NCBI RefSeq assembly: GCF_016909015.1
Contig: NZ_JAFBFA010000027.1
Location: 1 to 64,000 of the forward strand
Reading direction: 5' to 3'
Source of the DNA: Gracilibacillus alcaliphilus
GTDB taxonomy: Bacteria; Bacillota; Bacilli; Bacillales; Amphibacillaceae
DNA length: 64,000 nt
Shown: piece after piece, positions 16,444 to 24,970 of the stretch
Position numbering within the stretch: the first letter of the stretch is position 1
How the letters are laid out: every line of letters starts with the position of its first letter
Made by a program: the position numbers and the translations under genes
The notes under the pieces: generated by a model
Database searches by the model: none
What the model saw: the letters and a program-made list of their open reading frames with translations, nothing else
Told to the model about the DNA's origin: nothing

Positions 16444-16834
16444 CTTTCACCGTACCTAAATCTTCTTTAATTTTAGTGGTAGAAATACCAACAGTTCTTG
16501 GCAGATACACTACGTCACAGTAATCTTTTAGAAAGTCAAATTTACCTTCCCAATCATCGCCCATAACAAATACATCAATATCATGTTCTTGTACGTCTTT
16601 GATCTTCTGTTCCCAGTTATGCTCGGGAATTACTTCATCAACATAACGGATCGCTTCAAGGATTAGTTTTCTATGTTCAAAATCATGATAAGCCTTTTTT
16701 CCTTTACCGGCATTAAACTCATCAGAAGAGATAGCCACCGTCAAATGATCGCCTAACTCCTTTGCTCGTTTTAATATATTGATATGACCTCTGTGAATTA
16801 AGTCAAACGTTCCATAAGTAATTACTTTCTTCAT
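16436..16834 (-). CDS. tagD: Glycerol-3-phosphate cytidylyltransferase
   Basis: This 132-residue protein has the nucleotidyltransferase signature TYGTFDLIHRGHINIL (HxGH type) at residues 6-21 and the RTVGISTTKI block (ISTT motif) near the C-terminus, so it is a full-length TagD. It makes CDP-glycerol from CTP and glycerol-3-phosphate for teichoic acid polymerases. CCAGGAGG lies upstream of the ATG on the minus strand. An AT-rich 248-bp region separates it from the divergent TagF-like genes, and a TGATATAAT extended -10 at about 16877-16885 (minus strand) is a likely start site. Confidence 0.95.
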   Translation of the reverse strand: MKKVITYGTFDLIHRGHINILKRAKELGDHLTVAISSDEFNAGKGKKAYHDFEHRKLILEAIRYVDEVIPEHNWEQKIKDVQEHDIDVFVMGDDWEGKFDFLKDYCDVVYLPRTVGISTTKIKEDLGTVKDG

Positions 16835-17082
16835 GGTAAGCCTCCTGGAAATGTTAAGTTAATGTAAAACATGTCTATTATATCATATTATAACCTTCTA
16901 CGTTTTACAAACTTATTAAAAGGAAAGTAGCTTTATGGTGTTATTTGATGAAAAATGATGTGATAATTGTAAAGAAATTGTAAAAGAAATGAAAACATAT
17001 ACTTTGATTTATATATATATCATTCAATTTTGTTGTGTTATATTGGAGATACGAAGTATAACCATTCTGGAGGTACTAGAAA

Positions 17083-19848
17083 TTGAAACAAGAGATAAAT
17101 GTTTTATCAGTAGGTGAGCAGCAAATTATATTGGAAAAACCAGCTGATAGGAAAATCACCAGTATCCAATTAGTCGATGAATTGAATGGTAAGGTAAGTT
17201 TGAATTTTATCGAAAAATCAGAAGAACTAATCGTAACCATGCCCTTGCAACAATTGGAAGGTAAGCAAACTTACCAATTATATATGAATGATCAAGTAAC
17301 GTGTATGTCGAGATATTGCTTAATCCATCGAAATAAGTTAGTCGTAGAAGGGGATAATACATCCTTTACTCTAAAATTGAAAGAAGACCTAGATTTAGCA
17401 GCATATAGTGAAAGTTTATCTGGAGAGGCAGCTGTAAAGAATGCCCAAATAGAAGAAAAGCAATTACGTTTAGATATGGAAGAGGATCAAGTAAACTTCT
17501 CGTCAAAAGCACGGGTATATGCAGTAAATGAAGAGAATGAGGAAAGTATACTCCTTAATTTTCATTACACGGATAGTACAATGGTGATACCACTTCAGGA
17601 CACTGTTACAGTGGGGGAGTGGCAACTTAAGATTGTCTATCCATTTCATGACTATCTATTAATAGATGATATTGTCCAGGGGATTCCGACTAAATTAAAC
17701 GCAAATTATATTGTCGGGCAAGTAAAAGATGAATATGAGAATTATACGGGTGCTCATTTCAAGAATAATCATCTCTGTTTATTAAATTTACCAAAAGAAT
17801 TGTATACAGAGAACATTCCTTTTAATGAGAAAAGTGATATCTTGATTCAAGATGTGATCTCGGATCATCGAGATAAGAAACGCTTATCCTTTCGTTTACT
17901 GGATGATGAGTTAGATACCCAGATACTAACAGAAATAGTAATCATGGCAAGAAAGAGTAAACAAAGGATAACAGTTCCTTTTCAAGTAGAAGATTCAAGT
18001 ATAGTAATAGAAATTGATGAAGAATGGCTATTGGACTTGGCAAAAGAGAGATGGGACTTCTATGCAGAGTTTTTAACAATGGATAATTCCATTCGCCGTC
18101 GATTAAAAGTGAATCGAGAAGAGTCTGAGAAACTCATCTATATGTATACTCATACAGAACAGGATGCAATGATTATTTATACGACTTCAAATAATTTCCT
18201 TTCTTTATATAAAGCGGCCAGTTATACCGTATTTAAAGAAAAACACCGAGTTAAAACCAAAATGGTCGATCTAGTGAAGGATGGTAATACTGGTTTTACA
18301 CTAGCTGTAGAGGTGAAGACAGAGGCGGATCTGGATATTAAGGGTATCGTAATTAAGCTTCGCTCACAGGATACATCAAGATTGCTTGTTTTAGAGCCAT
18401 TAGAAATACATCCAAAGGATGAACAAACAAGTATAGTTAAGGCCTCGTATCAGGTGAATTGGGATAAAGATTTCTTTCCATTGTATTGGGATGTTTTTAT
18501 TACGGCTGAAGACAATGACAATGTAACGGATTTAATTAAAGTGACAAGTGCGAAAAATAAATTAAAACAGAAGATCAACAAGGATTATCTTAACCATGCC
18601 GTGTTTACAGATGATAAAATTATGTATCCTTATGTGACGTTAAAGAGAGAAATTGCATTTATGATGCGGGACAAGGAATTTTATGAGAATAAAAAAACCA
18701 AGTTCAAAGAGAAATTAGCTTATTTCACTCACATTGCCTTAAAGCCATTTTACTTTAGAAAGAAGGAAATATGGATAGGATTTGAGAAATTTTCTTCTAC
18801 GGCACAAGACAATGGTTATGCATTCTTCCAATATGTAGATAAAAATAAGCTGCACGATAATTTTTACTATATTTTAGATAAGAATTCATCTGATTATGAT
18901 GAAGTGAGCAAGGAAAGTAAGAAAATAATTCCATTTATGTCGTTTAAATATTTTGTGATGCTTTTTGCAAGTGACTTACTAGTATCTTCTGAAAACAAAC
19001 GTCATGTATATAATTTAAGGGTACGATCTGGTCTTGTACCAAGGAAGATAGCTGGTAAACAAAGTGTATTTTTGCAGCATGGGGTAACAGCCTTAAAGCA
19101 ATCCAATGTATTTAAAAAGGCAAAGGGAAGAGGGAATTTCAGTTTAGTTATTGCAACTTCTGATATGGAAAAAGAAATAATACATCAGCACTGGAAATAT
19201 GAACTAAACGAAATTGCTGTTACAGGTTTTTCTAGATGGGATAAATTAATCGATAAATCATCAAATCAGGAGCGAAGAAAGATTTTTGTTATGCCGACAT
19301 GGAGGACATGGATGGAAGATATGCCGGCGGAAGACTTTAAGAAAACAGATTACTATGATAATTACGTTAATTTTCTGAATTCGAAGGAGTTAGAGGAGAT
19401 CTTAGTACGTCATCAGTTGGAATTAGTGTTCTTTCTTCATCCTAAGTTTAAACAATATGTATCGGAGTTTCAGTTAGGAAATGAACACGTTCAACTGAAG
19501 GAATTCCAAAATATCAAAGTTAATGAAGAAATAATGGAAGCCTCAATGATGATTAGTGATTATTCCTCTGTTACATGGGATATGTTCTACTTGAAGAAGC
19601 CAGTAGCATTCTTCCAATTTGATTATGAAAAGTACAACGAATATGAAGGCAGTTATATTGATATGGAACAGGAGTTATTTGGTGACCGTGCTGTAAATAA
19701 AGATGAATTGGTAACATTAATTAGTGAATATGCCAATAATAACTTCCAAATGAAGCCAGACTATCAGAGACTGCATCACGAATATTTTAAATATGTAGAC
19801 CATCATAATTCAGAAAGAATATTTAATGTGATTAAAAGACTAAAGTAG
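17083..19848 (+). CDS. Large TagF-like CDP-glycerol glycerophosphotransferase 1
   Basis: This 921-residue protein has an N-terminal region of about 510 residues of beta-rich repeats without a recognised domain, then a TagF-type catalytic domain from about residue 520. That domain shows IGFEKFSSTAQDNGYAFF, FLQHGVTALK (first His), MPTWRTWMED, FFLHPKF (second His) and ISDYSSVTWDMFYLKKP. It polymerises or extends glycerol (or ribitol) phosphate on a lipid carrier at the inner membrane face. It starts at a TTG behind TGGAGGT. Nine bases separate it from a paralogue of the same design. The long N-terminal part may bind membrane or acceptor. Confidence 0.85.
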   Translation: MKQEINVLSVGEQQIILEKPADRKITSIQLVDELNGKVSLNFIEKSEELIVTMPLQQLEGKQTYQLYMNDQVTCMSRYCLIHRNKLVVEGDNTSFTLKLKEDLDLAAYSESLSGEAAVKNAQIEEKQLRLDMEEDQVNFSSKARVYAVNEENEESILLNFHYTDSTMVIPLQDTVTVGEWQLKIVYPFHDYLLIDDIVQGIPTKLNANYIVGQVKDEYENYTGAHFKNNHLCLLNLPKELYTENIPFNEKSDILIQDVISDHRDKKRLSFRLLDDELDTQILTEIVIMARKSKQRITVPFQVEDSSIVIEIDEEWLLDLAKERWDFYAEFLTMDNSIRRRLKVNREESEKLIYMYTHTEQDAMIIYTTSNNFLSLYKAASYTVFKEKHRVKTKMVDLVKDGNTGFTLAVEVKTEADLDIKGIVIKLRSQDTSRLLVLEPLEIHPKDEQTSIVKASYQVNWDKDFFPLYWDVFITAEDNDNVTDLIKVTSAKNKLKQKINKDYLNHAVFTDDKIMYPYVTLKREIAFMMRDKEFYENKKTKFKEKLAYFTHIALKPFYFRKKEIWIGFEKFSSTAQDNGYAFFQYVDKNKLHDNFYYILDKNSSDYDEVSKESKKIIPFMSFKYFVMLFASDLLVSSENKRHVYNLRVRSGLVPRKIAGKQSVFLQHGVTALKQSNVFKKAKGRGNFSLVIATSDMEKEIIHQHWKYELNEIAVTGFSRWDKLIDKSSNQERRKIFVMPTWRTWMEDMPAEDFKKTDYYDNYVNFLNSKELEEILVRHQLELVFFLHPKFKQYVSEFQLGNEHVQLKEFQNIKVNEEIMEASMMISDYSSVTWDMFYLKKPVAFFQFDYEKYNEYEGSYIDMEQELFGDRAVNKDELVTLISEYANNNFQMKPDYQRLHHEYFKYVDHHNSERIFNVIKRLK

Positions 19849-19857
19849 GGTGAAAAG

Positions 19858-22800
19858 ATGAATCATATAGAAGTGGATTTCCAAAGCAAGCAGCATACAT
19901 TTATACTTCCTCAGGAAATGGCAGCAGAAGTTGAATATATACAGATTGGTGGCAAAGCAGTACACTTTGAAAAGACTGAAATAGATAATCAAAGAACAGG
20001 GATTATATTGCAAGTGCAAGGAAAATTCCCTAGAAATATATTCTATGAACTGGAATTTCTAAATAAGAAATATGAAATAATGCCCTATGAAGTACAAAAG
20101 AGTGGAATGACTCCATTCTTCGCACGGTTATCAGGGGTCGTATTATGTGATCAACAGAGTATATTTGTGAAGTTTTTACATGTAGATGATCTATTTGTTG
20201 CTATGGATAAAATGCCAATAATCTGCTCTGGGGGAGGTCTGATCACTAACCAATCTGCGATTGCGTTAGATAGTGATCAGATGATGAATTGGAGAAATTA
20301 TTTGCTTATCGCAACTCAACAAGAAACAGGGATTAGATATATTGTTTCATTGTTATACCAGCAAGATCAGCTAATTGTACCCAACAAATATGTACAAGGC
20401 CCATTTCAATTGGAGTTATTGCTGCAAATGGGGGAGCACTCATTTCGCTTGTCTTTCTCTGAAACAAATGATGAATATATACCCTTAAAAAAACAAGTAA
20501 GAGAGAAATATATATATAACCATTTTCAAGTTCAGCTGGAAAGTTATGATCAAGATTATCTAATTCTCCAACTAGATCATTTAAATGATGTAACCAAGAT
20601 TGAATTATTAACAGACACCACTTACAGTGAGGCAGAAGTGCTGCAAGAGGAAAATAAAGCCATATTGGAACAGGTATCAATTGATAACGTACGAGAAGCT
20701 GTTCTTTTCATCTATACCGATGAATTTATCTATATGGTTAATATGTTAGAGGATGTTTTAAGCGGTAATGAACTAGCATTAGGTTATATCGATAAGACGA
20801 TATACAATTTCCACATGGGGAATTTGAAACATAAAGAAGATTTGGCTATCAAGGATATACAGGTAGACGGAAGTAAGTTGATTTTTTCCATACATCCAGC
20901 AGATCAAGATAAGATTACAAATACAGAACCATTCCTGCTAGTTAAGTTGAGGAAAAAAAATCAAATAAATTATATCAGAGGTAAACGAGAGCAGCATTCC
21001 TTTACTTTTGATTTCAGTTATTTGCTTGAACAGATAGAATCGATTAATACTGCACGATGGGATTTCTTCTTGATCAATGATGATAAAAGCACGTTAAGCT
21101 ATCGAATTGGTTATTTTGAAGAGGCGTTTTTGGAGAAACCAGAACGTTTTTATCAGCCGTTCAAACAGGAATTTTCCAATAATTCCACCTATAAACAGTG
21201 CGTTAGAGTCTATATTACAGAGAATAACGAATTGGCAATGCAAAAAAATAATTTATCAAACCTTATCAAAGAGCAATATAAGCTGAAGGCAACAATTAGT
21301 AACTTTGATATGAAGCGAAACCACGTGAATTTGAATGTGAATATAATCTCACCGTATACGGATAAGTTTGACATTGGTTCGCTCTATTTGATCCAGCGAA
21401 ATAAAGATACTATTGATAAGAGAAGCTTTAATGTGGATACAGTAAGTGAATTTAATGGTAAGACAGTTATTCAATCTGTTATAGACCTAAGCGATGCCAA
21501 TCTTTATCCGCTTTATTGGGACCTGTATATAGGAGTAATTGATAATAATAAAGAGTATTTTATCAAGATCAGCTCTGTTGCAAAGAAAATTATTTGGGAT
21601 GTGAATGAAACTATTTCTAAGTATCAGTTTAATGTAAATGAGACAGATATTATCTATCCTTACATTACGTTAGGGAATGATCTTTCATTCACCTATAGAG
21701 AGAAAGAATATTATGAGAATCGCTATTATTTACTGAAAGAAAATTTGGCTTTCTTATTTGTTAAACTATTCGCTAATCACTACAAGAAAAAAAATATTTG
21801 GCTTGCATTTGAAAAACTGGCCATGTCTGCACATGACAGTGGTTACTATTTCTTTGATTATGTTTATAAGAATAAGAAGCATGATGAATTCTATTATATA
21901 ATCCAAAAAGATTCACCAGAAATGAATAATTTGGCAGACAAAAAAGATAAGGTTATTTATTTTATGTCTTTTAAATATTTTGTTTATATGTTTGCGGCAC
22001 AGCTATTAATTTCATCTGATACCAAAAGAAATAGTTATAACCTGAAATTAAAGAAAAGCAGACTGGCAAAAACTTTAACCAATAAGAAGCTTGTATATCT
22101 GCAGCATGGGGTAAATGGCTTGAAGCGGGTTAGAGATTTTCATAAAGATCGTAATGTATTTGATTTGGTGATTGCACCATCTGAATTTGAAAAGCAGATG
22201 ATTATTAATGACTGGGGTTATGATGAATCCGAAGTGGTTGCTACAGGACTTGCAAGATGGGATGGATTGAGAGACAAGACAGAAGAAATTGATTATAAAC
22301 AAATATTCCTTATGCCAACATGGAGAACATGGATGGATGGCATGGAGAAAGAGAAATTTGTAGAAAGTGAATATTTCCAAAAATATAATGCATTTCTGTC
22401 TTCTCCTAAGCTACATGCATTATTGGAAGAAAATAATGTGAAGTTAAAGTTTTTCCTGCATCCCAAATTCCGTGATTATATCGACTTGTTTGATACCAAT
22501 TCTCCAAATATTGAGAAATTTGGCTTCTTAGAAGTACCTATGGATGAGATGATTATGCATAGCTCTCTAATGATCTCAGATTATTCCAGTGTGATTTGGG
22601 AAATGTTCTATCTGAAAAAACCGTGTGTCTTTTTCCATTTTGATAAGGATAAATACCTAGAGTATGAAGGAACATATATGGATTTAGATAACGATTTATT
22701 TGGAGATGTCACTTATAATACGGATGAATTGTTAAAAACTATAGAATATTATGTCAAAAATAACTTTAAAGAAAAAGAACAATTCGCTGAGTTAAGAAAT

Positions 22801-22974
22801 GAATATTTTACATTTATGGATCATCGGAATTCAGAAAGAATTTATCAAGCCATTGAAGATAATGAAGATTGGTTAATAGAACCATTAAAATTACCAAGAT
22901 TCAAGCTAAGCCATCTTCTTCCTTTTAGAGTTAGAAGAAAGATATTAGATATCAAAAATAACATCTTTAAATAA
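19858..22974 (+). CDS. Large TagF-like CDP-glycerol glycerophosphotransferase 2
   Basis: This 1038-residue paralogue of the preceding gene has a long beta-rich N-terminal region and a C-terminal catalytic domain from about residue 590. The domain shows LAFEKLAMSAHDSGYYFF, YLQHGVNGLKR, MPTWRTWMDG, KFFLHPKFRD and ISDYSSVIWEMFYLKKP, so both catalytic histidines and the CDP-glycerol motif are present. A basic tail of about 40 residues (LPFRVRRKILDIKNN) may hold it to the membrane. The two genes probably arose by tandem duplication and then diverged. They may act in sequence on one polymer or use different units. Confidence 0.85.
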   Translation: MNHIEVDFQSKQHTFILPQEMAAEVEYIQIGGKAVHFEKTEIDNQRTGIILQVQGKFPRNIFYELEFLNKKYEIMPYEVQKSGMTPFFARLSGVVLCDQQSIFVKFLHVDDLFVAMDKMPIICSGGGLITNQSAIALDSDQMMNWRNYLLIATQQETGIRYIVSLLYQQDQLIVPNKYVQGPFQLELLLQMGEHSFRLSFSETNDEYIPLKKQVREKYIYNHFQVQLESYDQDYLILQLDHLNDVTKIELLTDTTYSEAEVLQEENKAILEQVSIDNVREAVLFIYTDEFIYMVNMLEDVLSGNELALGYIDKTIYNFHMGNLKHKEDLAIKDIQVDGSKLIFSIHPADQDKITNTEPFLLVKLRKKNQINYIRGKREQHSFTFDFSYLLEQIESINTARWDFFLINDDKSTLSYRIGYFEEAFLEKPERFYQPFKQEFSNNSTYKQCVRVYITENNELAMQKNNLSNLIKEQYKLKATISNFDMKRNHVNLNVNIISPYTDKFDIGSLYLIQRNKDTIDKRSFNVDTVSEFNGKTVIQSVIDLSDANLYPLYWDLYIGVIDNNKEYFIKISSVAKKIIWDVNETISKYQFNVNETDIIYPYITLGNDLSFTYREKEYYENRYYLLKENLAFLFVKLFANHYKKKNIWLAFEKLAMSAHDSGYYFFDYVYKNKKHDEFYYIIQKDSPEMNNLADKKDKVIYFMSFKYFVYMFAAQLLISSDTKRNSYNLKLKKSRLAKTLTNKKLVYLQHGVNGLKRVRDFHKDRNVFDLVIAPSEFEKQMIINDWGYDESEVVATGLARWDGLRDKTEEIDYKQIFLMPTWRTWMDGMEKEKFVESEYFQKYNAFLSSPKLHALLEENNVKLKFFLHPKFRDYIDLFDTNSPNIEKFGFLEVPMDEMIMHSSLMISDYSSVIWEMFYLKKPCVFFHFDKDKYLEYEGTYMDLDNDLFGDVTYNTDELLKTIEYYVKNNFKEKEQFAELRNEYFTFMDHRNSERIYQAIEDNEDWLIEPLKLPRFKLSHLLPFRVRRKILDIKNNIFK

Positions 22975-23008
22975 AGTATATTTGTCAATTACTCTGGGAG
23001 GGTTATGA

Positions 23009-24910
23009 ATGGAGCGATCCAACAGATATTTCTTCTATTTGACAGATTCGTTTAGTAAAAATTCAGGCGGGAGAACACAGTCCATTTTTAATAGAGCAAA
23101 ATTATTAGCAGATTATGCTGAAAAATCTTATATACTAACTTTTAATTTCAAAAGAGATTATGGGGAAATTGTAGAATCTGTAATAATTCAAAGAGAGATA
23201 CCTGACTCTATTGAATTTTTAAATGTTTATGAGTTTTTTGCCGGAGAGAAGATATACCTTTCGAGTAAAATTGAGAATGTGCCTTTTAAAAAAGAAGAAA
23301 ACCTTGATTATAGATATGTAGAAGGGAAGAATGCATATAAGGTGTTTAAGGGCGAGGTACAAGTGCATTATGTTCAATTAAATAAAAAAGGCAGTGTGAC
23401 CTACCGAGACACGTTCGATGAAAAGAAAAGAAAAATAAAACGAGATATATTTGATTCTCTTGGAAATATCATCAAAACTTCTTACTTTAATATGCAAACA
23501 CAAAATATTATACGACAAGACTTTTTTACGAAGGGTGGCAGGTTATATCTAAGAATTGAAAGTGACCGTACTACAGGTGATACCATTCAATGTATCAGTT
23601 TTGACCAAGATCAAAAGATTAAGAATAAGTTTGTTAACGAAGATGAAATGAATAAATTTTGGATTGGAACTCTGAATGAATTACATGAGAATGGTATCTT
23701 CTTCTGTGAGTATAGATGGTTGGATCATACGCTTATAGACAATAGGTATACTACCCGAAAGATCAAATCAGTTGCGCAAATTCATAGCAGACACCTAAAC
23801 AGCCCTTACCACTTCGGGTCACAGATCAGGAAGTATAATGGATTAGCGTTGAGTAACCTGTCTGACTATTCGGCAATAGTGCTATTAACAAAGCATCAAT
23901 ACCAGCATGTAATTAATCAGTTTGGTTATTCTCCGAACCTGTATAGAATACCGCATCATGCTATAGAACAAAAAGTCAGTCGATTGAAGAGAAAAAACGA
24001 TAATAAAATTATTGTTGTTTCGCGGTTTGTTAAATTAAAAAGGATTTTTGATATATTAAAGGCTTTTAAGATTGCTTATGCCGAGTTGCCTAAACTAAAA
24101 TTAGAATTATGGGGAGCAGGCGAAGAAGAGGCGAAGTATCAAACTTTTATTGATGAGAATAATTTAGGTGAAGCAGTTACAATAAAAGGCTATACGACTA
24201 ATCCTCATGAAGTTTTTTATTCTGGCGGCATCTCTATTATAACGTCTAAATTTGAAGGTTTTGGAATAACCATCTTAGAGAGTATGAGTAATAAAACACC
24301 AGTCATTGCCTATGATTTTTATTATGGGCCTCGAGAATTAATTGATAATAACGAGAATGGCTATATCGTAGAAGATGGAAATATAGGACAACTTGCGGAA
24401 AAGATAATCTATCTCCAAAAAAATAAGAAAGTACTAAAGGAATTCTCTAAAAAAGCAGAACAAAAAATAATGGAATTTAAACCTGAAGTTATAAAAGAAA
24501 AATGGTTAAAGGTAATACATGACGTCGAGCTTGATGAGGACAGGCATATTCAAAGTCCAAAGCAAAAAGTACTTCTTTCAGAAGTGGAGAGGATATCAAT
24601 TAAGAAAGAGGTGGAGGAGTATCAGCTACACTTTCATATAAAGAATGCGCTAACCGCGGGTACACCAAATGAAAAATACTTTCTGTATCTTGATAATTAT
24701 TTCAACTTAGATGAGATAGGTAACAGGTTTATCGAATTGATGAAAGAAAGATCAAACGGTGACAAGGAATGGCTGAAAGGTGTTTTTACTGTTAATTCAT
24801 CGGTGTATAATGAACTAAAAGAAATGGATCTAAAACTCAGTTTAGGTATTAATAATGGTAATGATTTTCAATTTGTTGATATCCTTTTTGATGGGAAAAT
24901 AGATAATTAA
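23009..24910 (+). CDS. TagE-like poly(glycerol-phosphate) glycosyltransferase
   Basis: This 633-residue enzyme has an N-terminal domain (SGGRTQSIFNRAKLLADY near residue 18 and the DIFDSLGNI-type beta region), a GT4 donor domain from about residue 325 (IVVSRFVKLKRIFDIL, ELWGAGEEEAKY, SKFEGFGITILESMS) and an extra C-terminal region of about 120 residues. That order matches TagE/GtfA-type enzymes that put glucose on glycerol-phosphate chains. It follows the two TagF-like genes, which fits decoration of their polymer. GGGAGG lies 7 bases before the ATG. Confidence 0.83.
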   Translation: MERSNRYFFYLTDSFSKNSGGRTQSIFNRAKLLADYAEKSYILTFNFKRDYGEIVESVIIQREIPDSIEFLNVYEFFAGEKIYLSSKIENVPFKKEENLDYRYVEGKNAYKVFKGEVQVHYVQLNKKGSVTYRDTFDEKKRKIKRDIFDSLGNIIKTSYFNMQTQNIIRQDFFTKGGRLYLRIESDRTTGDTIQCISFDQDQKIKNKFVNEDEMNKFWIGTLNELHENGIFFCEYRWLDHTLIDNRYTTRKIKSVAQIHSRHLNSPYHFGSQIRKYNGLALSNLSDYSAIVLLTKHQYQHVINQFGYSPNLYRIPHHAIEQKVSRLKRKNDNKIIVVSRFVKLKRIFDILKAFKIAYAELPKLKLELWGAGEEEAKYQTFIDENNLGEAVTIKGYTTNPHEVFYSGGISIITSKFEGFGITILESMSNKTPVIAYDFYYGPRELIDNNENGYIVEDGNIGQLAEKIIYLQKNKKVLKEFSKKAEQKIMEFKPEVIKEKWLKVIHDVELDEDRHIQSPKQKVLLSEVERISIKKEVEEYQLHFHIKNALTAGTPNEKYFLYLDNYFNLDEIGNRFIELMKERSNGDKEWLKGVFTVNSSVYNELKEMDLKLSLGINNGNDFQFVDILFDGKIDN

Positions 24911-24914
24911 AAAA

Positions 24915-24951
24915 GAACCTGTTGAACGTATAGATGTCAACAGGTTTATTC
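24915..24951. terminator. Bidirectional terminator between tagE-like and autolysin genes
   Basis: GAACCTGTTGA pairs with TCAACAGGTTT around an 11-nt loop. A run of six Ts follows on the minus strand and a weaker T-rich tract on the plus strand. Confidence 0.85.
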
Positions 24952-24970
24952 AAATAACTATTTGATCCAT

